A stretch of 64,000 nucleotides of DNA from positions 13,258,501 through 13,322,500 of the forward strand of contig JAULJL010000011.1 in assembly GCA_030761205.1 (NCBI GenBank), read 5' to 3'. Origin of the DNA: Fremontodendron californicum (taxonomy: Eukaryota; Streptophyta; Magnoliopsida; Malvales; Malvaceae). The notes below the pieces were generated by a model. That model worked only from the letters and a program-made list of their open reading frames with translations, searched no databases and was not told the origin of the DNA. This document shows, piece after piece, positions 21,315 through 33,890 of this stretch. Made by a program: the position numbers and the translations under genes. The first letter of the stretch is position 1; every line of letters starts with the position of its first letter.

Positions 21315-23387
21315 CATTATCTAACATTTTGTTTGTTGTGTCTCAGTTATAATAAGTGGTTAGCAACCTCTGCAGGTAATATCTCCTAAATTCTACCTTT
21401 AAAATTTGACATTGGGGACAATGTCATATTTTAGTAGGGGGTAAGGGACATATTTTGCTATTAAAAAAAAATTGTTGTGTTTTAAGCCATTTAGAAGTAT
21501 TCATTCTGAACAAGGTCTGAGTAAGGGAGACTTGAGACATACCTTGTCAGTTTGATTTCTTCTTTCAAAAAAAAAAAAAGTTTGTTGTGTTTTAAGCAAT
21601 TTAGAAGTATTCATTCTGAACAAGGTCTGAGTAAGGGAGACTTGAGACATACCTTGTCAGTTTGATTTTAATCTTTTTATGTTTACTTGTTAATTTTTGT
21701 TTAGTATTTTAGGATTAATTAGGTTGCATGAGTTTGTTTTGTTTTGAGTCTTAGTTATTCCTATTCTTATGTTATTAGTTCTTTTCTCTTACACATGATT
21801 CTTTCATTTGGGTTAATAGACTTACATTGAGGACAATGTAAGAATTAAGTGTGGGGGGAACGATTTAGGATTTCTTTTATTTTTGTCTACTATTTTTTTT
21901 TATGAGTCTTTATTATTATTATTATTTTTTTAATGTGTTCTAGTTCCTTTTTAATACAATGATGAGATATGAATTGCATAAGTCTAAAACAGATTTATTA
22001 GTGAGAAGATTTTCATGAGAATTGAGCTTGATGTCAACCTTTTTATGAGCCAATGTTAATATGATATGTTGATTGAGAAAGAAGCATGTTTAGACTTAAT
22101 CTGACTTGTATAATCATCCTTGTGAGTTTTTGAGCCTATAATGATTGATGCATTATACAAATCAATCTAATTTCTTTCTTGAGTGCTCTTATGATTACAT
22201 GATTCTCTAGAACTTGCTTTAAACCGTTTGAGACTATATTGATACATGTGACAACATGAATATGATAGAGGCATTAGGATTATAACCAGAGCCAAACAGC
22301 CATCCATTATTAATGTTCTAAGAGAACATCCCCACTAGTGAGCCAATTTGAGCCTACATTAAATATGCTATTTTATTGGTAACCAGAACTTACACCTAGC
22401 CTAAATATACTTATATCTTTACCCTTGTTCTAAAGATGGATTATATATTTTGAGACATATTGCAAAAACAAGGGATACTTTTTGAAAATTTGGGTTAGAA
22501 CGAAAGATAAGTGTGGGGGAGGAGAGAGGCAAAAGTCAAGAGAAAAAGAAAGGGATCATTGTCAAATACATTCCCATATTAAAAAAAAAAAATCTTCTCT
22601 TGAACTTCTAGTTAAAGTAAAGAAAAAGATGTTACAAAGTTGGTTAGAATGAAGCAAAGGCTCAACATGAATATTTAGCCTATGTTATTATGTGCTTTAT
22701 AAGAGTTTTGAGAAGTTTTATTTGTATGATCTTATTATGTCTCTAAACTCTATGAACTCTTTGGAACCTTTGTGATATCTTTATCCTTTTATTCTTTAAC
22801 TACATTATAACCCTTTGGCCCCATTACAACCTTGAAAAAATACCTCTTGATTTATGAAGTTGTATGATCTAAATAGTGGAGAATAGGTGGACAAGCAAGC
22901 ATATGGTAGAACTGTTTTCATGAGATTGATTGAGTGTAAACACTTTACCACTACTTTAAAGAGTGAAAATCATGAGAGTATAGTGAGAAGTTGAGATTAA
23001 GTTGAATATGCACTATTTTGATTGAAATATGTTATGTTAATATTGGCTTAAATCATTTATTTACATTCAAGCATAAATTTTTGTGAAATTCTTTGAGCTA
23101 TTGATTAGTTTATAAGACTTGTTCAAAGATTGTCTCTAATTTATATTGAAAGGATTAGGAGTAAATATTTTTAGTGTATGTAGTTTACTTATATTTTAGT
23201 TTTTCAATGTTTGTGGGTATCGTTCTAGCAAACCCTCACGAGACTAAACTCGTCCACTAGGGACACCTAGGGGTTTAAAGGCTTGTGTCACATGCTAAGT
23301 GCCACCGTGATTTCCAACGAAAATGGATTAGATTAGATTTTCTTTTTTTATTTTTATTGAGTCGTTGCTAGGGACTAGCAACAATCT
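21315..23387 (+). other. non-coding 3' region of element C
   Basis: No supportable gene in about 2 kb. Visible structure: hairpin GACATTGGGGACAATGTC at 21408-21425 and a related hairpin at 21824-21839; a tandem duplication of about 85 bp at 21471-21557 and 21581-21665 (single in D); and polypurine-like blocks AAGTGTGGGGG at 21847-21858 and 22509-22519, ahead of the true tract at 23388. D keeps most of this region but lacks about 250 bp around the first polypurine-like block. Confidence 0.6.
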
Positions 23388-23400
23388 AAGTGTGGGGGTG
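23388..23400 (+). other. polypurine tract of element C
   Basis: AAGTGTGGGGGTG directly before the 3' LTR. The same sequence is found in D. It primes plus-strand DNA synthesis. Confidence 0.85.
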
Positions 23401-24484
23401 TGATAACTCGTATAATTATATAGTTCTTAGTTATGTTTTATTATTGTTTTGTGTCAAATACGAGTTATTATTGCTTAGTCTAATTGTGTTTATGATATTT
23501 TATATTTTTATGTAATTTGGTGTTTTTCACGAGTTTCTTTGAGTGATTTCAGATTACTAGGTTAAATCAAGAATTAAGGGCAAATCCAATTCAGTTCCAG
23601 TTCCGACACCTTTTGCCATATCAGCTATATTTGGAGTTTCACTGAAGCATTACGGCTGAAATTTTTACAGTGCATAGTTAAGAGGCATATCTATCTTTTT
23701 CATGTTTTACACTTCTTGAAACAGAGTCGTTTTCTCTAGTTTTCTTTTTCTTTATTTACTTATGTTTCTTACATTTCTTTTCATTTTATTCATATCTAGT
23801 ATGTGTTGCTAATCATATTGTTGAGGTGATGAGGTGAAGCTCTTGGTAAATGCTAAGGTTAGTCTCTTAAACATGAGCTAAAATGAATCATCATTTATAA
23901 ACACTAGTATAGATAATATTTTCTTTTGGTTTAAAATCATACTTACAAAGTAGGGATCTTGATTCATTATTGACAAGGAAAATGGCACAGTAAATGCTTG
24001 GTTTCATAACCTTGATTTGTTGTAGACATATACCTTGGCATAAGGAATGCTTGGACTTTTTTTATGAGTTTTGAGGACACCAAATGAACATAATATCATA
24101 TGCTATGGACGTTGGACAATTTGGACTGAATTGCTAAACCTTCCGATTGGAACCTCCGTTATGTGTGGATTTCAATTGTGTAATAAAACAAGATTAATCT
24201 TAGCATAACACCAAGAGTGGATTCTCTAACCTCAACATCTTTTCTTATTGTTTTTTATATCTTGTTTAATTTCTTTTATATTTTGTATATTTTGTTCTCT
24301 AATATCTTGTTTATCTTATTTTGTTGTTGATTCCCTAATATCTTGTTTACTTTCTTTGTCTTATATATTTATAAACTTATACTTACTAATACGCTTCCCT
24401 GTGGTTCGACCTCGGACACCCGAGAATTTATTACTTGAACATAACCTGCACTTGGGTTTACAACTCTTAATTGAGTCTCCATCA
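23401..24484 (+). repeat. 3' LTR of element C with promoter deletion (1084 bp)
   Basis: Colinear with the 5' LTR except for loss of about 417 bp equivalent to 12884-13301, plus a 2-bp indel and about seven substitutions. The lost part includes the TATA box and both AAATCGACCATCAAG blocks. The breakpoints share TTTC..CTAG microhomology. Confidence 0.92.
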
Positions 24485-24489
24485 CCATG

Positions 24490-27004
24490 ATACCCTAGTG
24501 ACTGCAAAAGTGTACCCCACCATCGCCACTGCTTACCACGTCCTGGGTCAATCCGCTCACACAAGTATGTGAGCAGCTAGCTATCCGGAATCGGGGAAGA
24601 CCTGGGTCTATTAGAATCTAGAAGAAAAAAATGAAAATAAACTCAGTGAGTCGAAAAACTCAGTGAGCATAAGGTAACTAGGAAGAGTACTTGGAAATTC
24701 CATGCTTTCTTTCTTAACCATTAAAGCATAAACATGACATATCAAGTATGACTAATTAACCGAAAAGTAATATTTAAAAATTGTTTCGGGACTTATAAAA
24801 ATTATTTGTCCCATATCCATGCTGAGTGCTGAATATAAATAGGCTATTGGCTAGCCTAAATCGGTAGCCAAAAATATTTAACAACCGATTTTATGTGTAT
24901 ACCTCCACAATTATTAATTAAGAATTTCTCATGTCTATATCATCAAAACATCCCGGACTTATACCAGTTCGTAATATTTGTCATCTTGGACTATCTTGTC
25001 CATATCATCCCAGACTCATCTTGTCCATAGAACAATAGAATCCCGGACTTCACCTTGTCCGTACAATAATAGCATCTCGGACATCACCCTATCCGTATAA
25101 AAATAGCATCTCGGACATCACCCTGTCCATACAATAATAGCATCCCGGACATCACCTTGTCCGTATAATAATAGCATCCCGGACATCACCTTTTTCGTAC
25201 AATAATAGCATGATATATTAATTTTCTTATATCATGGAGTAATATATATATATATATATGTATACTATGCTAGGAAACAATCTCTACACTAACATATTTC
25301 TACTTATGTTTTTCAAAGCATTATAGTTTCACTTAGATTTTTTATCAAACAACTTATGTACATAACCTTTTAATCTACAATGTCTAACTATCCTTAAATA
25401 CTCAACCATCCTATACAATATCATTCATTATTATTTAACTCCACAACACTTACCTCATGTAACCATATTAACACCACACTTACGCCTTTGATCCGCGTAA
25501 GGTTCGAAACTTACCATTTTTGTAATCCGAGCAATCTTTCGTGTTTCAATATCCATATCAATCAACAATGCATATAAACAACAACTACCTCCTAGATTAA
25601 CCTAAATACTCACTGTGTTAGTCCGAGTGTTAAAGCGGCACTTTCGTGGCTTTGTCGCGATCCCGGGCGAACTCTGCAATATGAGTACCTATGGCATCAT
25701 CAGGATATTCTGTGAATATTTCTCAACTACGGGACATTCAAATTCTAACTATTTATTCTAGTTAGCTGCTATTCAAAATTTTCCAACTTAAGAATTTTTA
25801 CAAATTAATTCCTACACTTAGCTCAAGTTAAAATTCGAAGCACTAATCATCTGGAAAGTTGCTCACACAATAACAACATAGCTAACGATGGCCTTGGACA
25901 ACCAAGGAAGGTGGCGGCACCACCTCATGGGCAAGCTAGGGTTTTAGCCAAGCTTGTTTTAGCCTCTAAATTTGATTCAAAGCTATCTGATACTAATTTA
26001 CGATTTAAGGAGACGGAGGAACACCTCCCGTAACGGAAAAAATGGCGGCAACAAGGTGGTTCACCATCTCCAATTTTCAGCCAAAATTATTTCTCATAGA
26101 TAGAGACAAATTCTTCAAAATCAATCTTAGAATATGAAATTACCTATGGATTAGTGAAATCCTTGCAAAATTTGGTGATTTCCCTTGAAATTTGGAGGAG
26201 AGAGAAAGCTTTAGTAAGCTTTAATGAAGTTTTTGGTGAGAAAATACCTAAGGCATAAAAATTAAGAAGAAAACGTGATGTCTTCTTATTTTGACTGAAA
26301 ATTTATGAAAAATTATCCCATGTTCTTAATCTTGCCTAAGCTTGGTCAAAAGAGTTGACCAATTTTGACTTTTTGCACATGCCGTACAGAATGTGATGTG
26401 GGATTTCGTTTTTCATTTTTTCTCAACATATTCATGTTTCTTGGGTGTTAAAATATCTATCCATGTGTTCGGATCGATAACAGGAATTTTTGAACCACGT
26501 TTTTCCGAAAAAGTACGACAACATCATAATTTTCCAATTTTACCGATTCTAGTCTCATTTTTTTTCGTTCTAATGCCAAATATTAGATCCAAATGTCATA
26601 TTAACATATTATATAGTTAAAAAGTCCATTTATAACATTTCTCGGACTAAAAATGAAAAGGGGTGTAAAATGACCGAAATACCCCTAATGCATATTTTTT
26701 TGAATTTGATGCCGATTGTTGTTCTGATAAAAGGTATGGGTTCTATATCGTATATTATCATCATATACACTCAATTTATCATATTTTATGGACTTTTCCC
26801 CTTCTCGATTTTAGTCTGAATTTTTAAACTATTTTAAGGTCAAATCGCTTAACCACCCGATTTAACCTCCAATTTTGTAATCTATCATACAACATGTATA
26901 CCACATGATAGCCCATCCTTCCTAGTGGCTTTTACATGTGTAGTTCCGAGCCATCAGAATGTTGTCGGAGACCCGAGTTATCTCTGGATTACGAGGGTCT
27001 TACA
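24490..27004 (-). repeat. 5' LTR of element B, second part
   Basis: Continues the LTR begun at 12143 after the C insertion, colinear with 4590-7085. Ends GGGTCTTACA. It includes the eight-unit hairpin array at about 24949-25208. No gene is visible; the frame at 26393-26620 matches LTR sequence. Confidence 0.88.
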
Positions 27005-27552
27005 ATATAACAAATAATATAATATCAAAAATTTAAATCCAAGATAATAACACCATCATGAAAATTAAACATAGCAAAAATTACATATTATATAATATGC
27101 ATGAATATGGAAAATGCAATGCATGAGAATGTATTTTTCCTTTAATTAAGGAAATCCATATATCTAAAAAGATATCCGGCTACCTTAGGAAAATATATCA
27201 AATTAAATATTCTAAAACCAAAATACTTTGTGATTGTTTGAAAATAATTTTGGAAAGCTTAGATTAAAATAAAAACTTAGCTAAACCCTTTTTTAAATGG
27301 CTCTAGTTTCCTAAGTTTAAAATCCCAGACTTGACCACACTTAACCCGAGATTTAAAAAATCATTTTTAGAGTTTAAAAAGGCTTAGAAACTACCCTAAG
27401 TCACTAGCTAAACTTCCTAATCAGCCCCCTCTAAGTAACTTAACCAAAACAGAAAAATGATTTTCCTTCAAATTCAATTCTGCCTCCACTGTCCAGTTTT
27501 AAACACGATTTTTTACCCTATTTTTAAAAATACAAAAAAATCTAAAAAAATG
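27005..27552 (-). mobile_element. LTR of element A, continuation after B
   Basis: Starts with the second ATATA target copy and is colinear with the second A-family LTR from about 28780 to 29320 (CCTCTAAGTAACTTAACCAAAA block). Similarity stops near 27552. The remaining 3 kb expected from the full-length copy is missing here. Confidence 0.7.
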
Positions 27553-27642
27553 AGCAGGAGAAAATTAGAAAGGGTCCAAAGCGACTATTCTAATTTATGA
27601 CTGTCCACTAAGGATGGTTGGCCTAACTTAAGGCATTAAGAT
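27553..27642. other. short unassigned junction
   Basis: About 90 bp between the broken A-family LTR and LTR F. No similarity to the neighbouring A-family LTR is visible by eye. Confidence 0.4.
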
Positions 27643-30600
27643 TGTTGGACCATTATTGTCGCAATCTAAAAAATAACAAGTCTCATCGAAAGACTTTATT
27701 ATTCGTTAAGCGTGACATTAAAAAAAAAATCGAGGAAAAGTCGACTTAATTCCTCTTGAAAAATGAAGGTTTTGAACATGACCTTGAAAAAGACATGGAG
27801 TCGCCACCAATCTTTTTTAGCAAGGTGTGATCGAACGCCTATTAAAACCGGTTTTATAAAATATTTTAAAATTAATTAAAACATTTTTAAAACCAATTTC
27901 AAGTCTGCGTTTCAAACCAGAGAAATCAAAGAAGCGGGTTCGGGACTCGGTTATGTGTGGGGAAGGATTAGCAACCCCACAACGCCCGTATAAAACGGTA
28001 CCTTATTAATCATGTGTTATCTCAAGTCTCGGTAAAAAGTCGGTTTTAAATTTAGTATTTCAAGTTAATTCCCAATTTAAAGAAAAATAATTCCATTTTT
28101 AATTGAAAATGATCCACAATTTATAAATTCAAAATTTTCCTATATTCTCCAACAAACGTGGCAAAATATAGAAATTTTTATTATTTTGGAAAACTTTTCG
28201 AATCATTCTTATTTTAAAGAAGATATTCTTTATTAATAATAATTGATGATATCCTCCCCAGCAAACCCGGCAGAGAACTCATGAATTATTTTAACTCGGG
28301 AATATCTTTATTTTATTGAAAATCATTACCTTTTTCAAAATATTTTAAAAAATATGAATATGAATATGTGTGACATAAATAAAATGACATAGCAAAGTCT
28401 AAATAATATAATGCAATCTAAATGGTATGACATAATTTAAATGTTTTTAGCATATTCTATATGAAATGAAATATCCTAAGTTATATGATATATTCTAAAT
28501 GAAATGAAATGACCTAGGAAACATGATATATTCTATATGAAATGTAATAACCTAGGTAATATAATATATTCTATATAAAATGAAATAATTTAAATGACAT
28601 GGCAAATATAAATGATATGGCCTATAATCTAAATGACATGAAATATAAAATAATGCTATCATATAATATGCATGGAAATAAAAATAAAAATAATAATGCA
28701 TGAACATAGTATATGCTAAATAATATGACAAAAATAACTAAATAAAAGACATAGGATATCATGAAATATTCAAAACCATATAACAAATAATATAATATCA
28801 AAATTTTAAATCCAAGATAATAACACCATCATGAAAATTAAACATAGCAAAAATTACATATTATATAATATGCATGAATATGAAAAATGCAATGCATGAG
28901 AATGTATTTTTTCCTTTAATTAAGGAAATCCGTATATCTAAAAAGATATCCGGCTACCTTAGGAAAATATATCAAATTAAATATTTTAAAACCAAAATAC
29001 TTTGTGATTGTTTGAAAATAATTTTGAAAAGCTTAGATTAAAAATAAAAACTTAGCTAAACCCTTTTTTAAATGGCTCTAATTTCCTAAGTTTAAAATCC
29101 CGGACTTGACCACCCTTAACCCGAGATTTAAAAAATCATTTTTAGAGTTTAAAAAGGCTTAGAAACTACCCTAAGTCAGTAGCTAAACTTCTTAATCAGC
29201 CCCCTCTAAGTAACTTAACCAAAACAGAAAAATGATTTTCCTTCAAATTCAATTCTGCCTCCACTGTACAGTTTTAAAGCACGATTTTTTACCCTATTTT
29301 AAAATTTCAAAAAGATCTAAAAAATTACTGGAGACTCAGGACACGTAAAACTACGCGGAAAAAATTGGCTTAATTTTCTGATTAAAGATGACAGCCCAGA
29401 AAAATCAGGAAAGTACGAGTACTAGGTGAAAAAACTGTTTTGCCAAAATACATTCTTTTGCTTTTGATAATATCATTTAAAAATCAAAGTAAAAATGTTA
29501 GAGACTCTCTAAATGACTCACAAAAAGTAGCTAACACTTTTGAAAAGTTGGGAAAAAATTGGCTAAGTAAAAAATCACAAAGGTAGAATAATCAATTGAC
29601 AACTCCTTAATTTTCCACAAGTATGCTCAAAATGAGCATGACTTTGAACCATTGATTGGTCTAAGTCATAAATCATGTGGAAAGGACATGAAATGCATGA
29701 AAATTACAGCAAATATGATGCATGAAATGCATGATTTAAGACCTAAATGACATGAAAAATGCATGGCATCAATAAAATGACCTAGACCTAAATGAACTTG
29801 CATGGCATTTAAGGCAACCTAGGTCTAAAATGCATGAATATGCATGGTAAAACAAACCAATCCTAAACCTAAAATATGCAAGGCAATAACACAAACATAT
29901 GGCATGCTTAAACAAAATACTCAACCAAATATCATGAAAATGCAAACCTATCAACTAACATAACAAAAATGCACACACAAAGCATACCATATGAGGGTGG
30001 CCGAATGGTTCTATGCTTAAAATGAGCATGGCATTTTCACAAACACATGATATACTAACATGCTTAGCTAAAGAATAACACTCAAATCATGCAAATATAA
30101 AGTAAAGGCATGAAAACCAATAAGCATTTTCACAAACATATGGATTACAAAATATAAACATAAACAAACTTAAATATTTTGAAAACAGAAAATCAAAAAT
30201 GCAAGACAAGTAAAATAAACATGATAACAAGATAATAGACTCACAAATAGAAACAAGCAAGCAACCAAATTAAAACAAGCTTCATATTTATTTATTAGAA
30301 GAAGATTAAAGCATCTAAACTTGTTAAATATCAAGAATAACATGAAATAAAAAAATGCAAACAGCAACAACCCCAAAAATAGACCATTCGGCCACCCCTA
30401 TAACAAAAGAAAAAAAAATCAAAGCTTTTTTCCAAGAAAGTATGAAGAAGAACTTGAAGAAGAATATTAAAAACACTTATTTTAAAAGAAAAAAAAAACC
30501 TCACCAAAATAGTAATCAAAACAGTAAATCAAGAATGGAAAATCAAAGAAAGTGCAAGAGTATGGTGCTTAAAGCAACCTCTAGAAGCTATTTTTCAATC

Positions 30601-33144
30601 TTTTTCTCTTCTAACTTTCTTTTCTTTTCTAAACTTTTCTTTTTGCCTTTCAACAATGGAGAGAAAAATCAGCCAAAACCAAGAGAGAATAGAGAGTGAA
30701 TAGCTGAAAATGAAAGAGAGAATGACTCTCCCTTGTAGTGGCCGAATGGCCCTCCCTAGGCTAGGATGTTGTCATTTTTCATTTAACCAATTTCCATCCA
30801 AAGGCTATTGATCCAAGATGTTTAAAACATGAAATTATCACCCTTAGATTAGGCCATCAGCTATCCACAATTACAATTGTTCAAGAATCTTAAGCCATTA
30901 TGTTGACACTCTCCCTCTTCATGCATTGGTCCATGTGGCTTATTTGTAAAGGCTTGATTAAAAAATAGCTAACTTACTCTTCATTGTTGGCCTTTTGATT
31001 AAAAATCAGAAAATATCTACCTATCCTTGGGCCTTGGCCAGCCAATCCCCCTTTTTCCAGCCCATGCTTCATTTTTTAAAAGGCAAGAAAATCCCTTTTC
31101 GGTTTTTTGGGTAAAATGACTTTTTTATCCCCTAACATAAATAAATTGCAAACTGACTCCAAATTCAAATTTTATTTTTTCAATACTTTCAAAATAATAA
31201 AAAAATTAAATTCTGAAAGTTTTCAAAAAATATCTGAGTCTATTTGCTATTTATTTGGATTTTTTCTTCCAAAGTTGCCCTTTTATGCTCCCAAACTTTA
31301 CCATTTTTTAAACGAGCTCCAAATCCATATTTCTGTTCACCAATCTCTTCCAAATAATTTAAAAGTGTGATCTAGAAGTTTTCATAACTTTTGAAACTCA
31401 TTTGGTATTTTTTGGCTATTTATCTGCTTGAATCACTACATAGCGGGCCCAAGATTTAGCCATTTGGCAAACGAACTCCGAATCCAAATTTTCTTTTTCC
31501 AATCTCTTCCAAATAATTTAAAAATGAGATCTGCAAATTTTCAGAATTTTTGGAGTTCATTTGCTATTTTTTCGGGATTTATCTTCTTGAATTTCTGCAT
31601 AGGGGACTTAGGATTTGGCCATTTTGCAAACGAACTTTGAATCAAGATTTTCTTTCCCCAATCTCTTCGAAATGATTTAAGAATGAGATTTGCAATTTTT
31701 CAGAATTTTTGGAGTTCATTTGCTATTTTTCCCAAATTTTCCAATTTTGCCCTTTTGCCTTCGAAACCCGGTTTTGCTCAAAACAAGTTTGATTTTTAGA
31801 TTTTCTTGGAACTAAGCCTTGGGCTATCCTTTTTTAATCACTCCTCATCCATTAGGCGCTTTATTCCTACCGAATCGGGCAGAATCTGTAATTTTTCCCA
31901 ATTTCACCGAAATCCACCAAAACCCTAATTCTCGATTTTCTTCCGGATTGACTTTTCTTTCAGTTTTTCTTTCAAGTGGCTTCTCCATTACCCGTATTCA
32001 GTGCTTATCTTTTATTTGGAACCTTCAATTTTGACTCGTTTAAGCACTTTTCCCCAAATTTCTCGAACTAGGGTTTCCTTTCTACTGAATCTCTGTAACC
32101 CAACTTCCGAACTCCATATCTTTCAATGTAGACCTCAGATTATCAAAATTCTTTCGCCATTTTTCAATTGAACTTCAAATCTTGATTTTGAAAGTGGATT
32201 GACTTTTTCAATAGTTGACTTTTTGGGGTTGATTTTTTTTCAAGTTTGACTTTTTATGCTCGCCTTCTTAAACTAAGTCTCGGAGTACCAGCTGCAGGAT
32301 GAAAAAAGTCTTTTTACATTTTGAAATATCAATTTAGGAAGAAAGCGTACCTGTTTTAGTGGTACGGACAAAATTAGGTGTCTACTATTATCATTATTAA
32401 ATAATATAATGGACCTATTGATCCATCTTAGAATTAAAAAATTTAAGTCCAAGTGGATTAATGAAAATCTTGTGCAACAAGTTACAGGTGGCCGGCCAAG
32501 CATAAGGAGATAGGGATTAGGGTGTGCGCCACTATATAATCTATTTTAGAGATCGTAGCCCACAAAGCAAGCTCTATTCTATTTGTGATATTCTGATTTT
32601 GCTTAAGAAAAAGTTTGGTTTCAAGAAGAGAACTCTAACCTAGCAAAACAGTGAAATCGCAGCCTCCCTAAGCTCCCTAAGGCTTGTTGCAATTTCTCCT
32701 ACCTTGGTGTTCTCCTTGCCGCTTCTTCACCTAGTTGAGTGAGATTGATTAAGGGAGAAAGACACAAGAATATAGATCTTTTGATTGTGATCTTAGGATC
32801 AACTTGCTAGCACGAGTGAATCGCCATACCTTAGAGAATGATCCATTAGTTGTTCGTGTGGACTAGCTCTAGAGGAAGGACAATTGTGCTTCTTGTGGTT
32901 TTGAACGAGTTTGAAGCTTTGTAGATCTTGGATTCGAGATTAGGATCTGCAACTTAAGGCTACGATATCTTAAGTAGGTAACTTCTAAATCATATGGGTG
33001 ATTTAATTGATTTTGAATGTTATAAACCTATGCAACACAAGCCTAAGATCCTGTTGTACTTCGGGTGCTTTTTTGTTTTATTTCTGCTGCACTTTGATTA
33101 TTATTTTTATGCATGAGCCCGAGGTAGCGTAGTATAACCCAACA
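27643..33144. mobile_element. LTR F (about 770 bp) split by a solo LTR
   Basis: The ends TGTTGG (27643) and CCAACA (33144) are perfect inverted termini. Removing the inserted A-family LTR and one ATTAT copy leaves about 770 bp, with a TATA-like ACTATATAATC near 32530. Size and ends suggest a Copia-type LTR. No primer-binding site or coding region adjoins it, so it is probably a solo LTR. No clean 5-bp duplication flanks it (AAGAT on the left, CAAGC on the right), so the boundaries are provisional. Confidence 0.5.
27657..32386 (-). mobile_element. solo LTR of the A family (4.7 kb)
   Basis: Starts TGTCGCAATC and ends ACAAAATTAGGTGTCTACT, flanked by the 5-bp duplication ATTAT (27652-27656 and 32387-32391). 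On the minus strand the start reads AGTAGACACCTAATTTTGT, a typical Tat/Ogre LTR edge with its terminal T changed. The first 1.67 kb match the LTR of element A. No internal region or second LTR is attached, so this is best read as a solo LTR left by recombination. LTRs near 5 kb are known in Ogre-type elements. The open frames inside are low-complexity and not supported. Confidence 0.75.
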
Positions 33145-33890
33145 CAAGCTTGGGGTTATGGGTTTTGACACATATTTGAAAATTGGGTAGTCATCTTTTC
33201 GGTTTTATCCAGAACAAATTTTTTCTTTTTTTTTTTGGGGATGGTTGAAAGCATATATTTTTTATGCTTTAAGAGTAGATCATAACTAGGCTTTCTTGAC
33301 ATGGGTCCTTTGGTCATAACACAAATACTCCAGAGGGCCATTTGGGGTTCATAAGTTTTTTGGTTTTGAGAATTTTGGATTGTGTTTTAATTGTTGATTT
33401 TTGTTTTTGGCTGGGTTTATTCGGTTTTGAGGCTTGAAGGGTAGACAACTACTTAGGTTTTTGTGCCTGGCATAGGCAGCAACTCTATTCTTGTCGTGTT
33501 AATTGTGAATGGCAATGGTTTCCACGATATATATTGCTTAAGTGGAAGATTGAAGACAGCTTTTGGAGAACATCACTTTCGGTTTAGATGCAGAATGTGC
33601 TAATTGGAGATTTGACTTTGGTTTTTGTTTTTATGAACATTTGAATTGGGACATTTTAGATTTTTATTTTTTGTAACACAGGGGTTCAGTTTGGGCTTTC
33701 AAGCATTAAAGCTTGAAGGGTAGCATATAGGTATGATGGCATAATTGTTTTTGCAAGGGTTTTATTAGGAATCAGGCTTATTGTCTGGAGGGTAGATTTA
33801 TCTTTTAGGTGATTTCGGAACTTCTTTTTGAAGATCTTTCTCATTGTGTTTTATATTTCATTCAATAAAATTGCTTTGCATTTCAAAAAA
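33145..33890 (+). other. unassigned, resembles a retroposed transcript 3' end
   Basis: No convincing open frame. It ends in TTCATTCAATAAAATTGCTTTGCATTTC followed by an A run at 33886-33892. AATAAA plus an A run suggests the 3' tail of a LINE or retrocopy. The block GCTTGAAGGGTAG occurs twice (near 33436 and 33710). Confidence 0.3.

Larger units (their letters stand above)
12550..24484 (+). mobile_element. element C: Athila-type retrotransposon with two accessory genes
   Basis: Starts TGATAACTCG and ends CTCCATCA, flanked by the 5-bp duplication CCATG (12545-12549 and 24485-24489). The intact site is visible in the other B LTR. Order on the plus strand: 5' LTR, PBS, leader, gag-protease, RT-RNase H, integrase, cysteine-rich ORF, LOG-family ORF, about 2 kb non-coding, polypurine tract, 3' LTR. 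Gag-pol has at least three disabling changes, while both accessory ORFs are open. The LTRs differ by only about seven substitutions over the shared part, plus a 417-bp deletion in the 3' LTR, so the insertion is recent. Confidence 0.95.
4179..27004 (-). mobile_element. element B: Tekay-type Ty3/gypsy retrotransposon
   Basis: Termini TGTCAC and TTACA are flanked by the 5-bp target duplication ATATA (4174-4178 and 27005-27009). The uninterrupted site is visible in the second A-family LTR near 28780, which confirms insertion into A. LTRs are 4179-7085 (2907 bp) and 12143-27004. The right LTR is split by element C and is 2922 bp without it. The internal region 7086-12142 encodes gag, protease, RT-RNase H, integrase and chromodomain on the minus strand, all broken by stops and frameshifts. 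The LTRs differ visibly, by about 10 changes in the first 84 bases, so B is much older than C. Confidence 0.92.

Noticed and set aside
30355..30699. Lys/Asn-rich open frame in the A-family solo LTR
   Set aside because: Low-complexity A-rich sequence with frames on both strands. No motif.
33145..33150. Target duplication for LTR F
   Set aside because: The flanks AAGAT and CAAGC match only when shifted by one base, so I do not claim a duplication.
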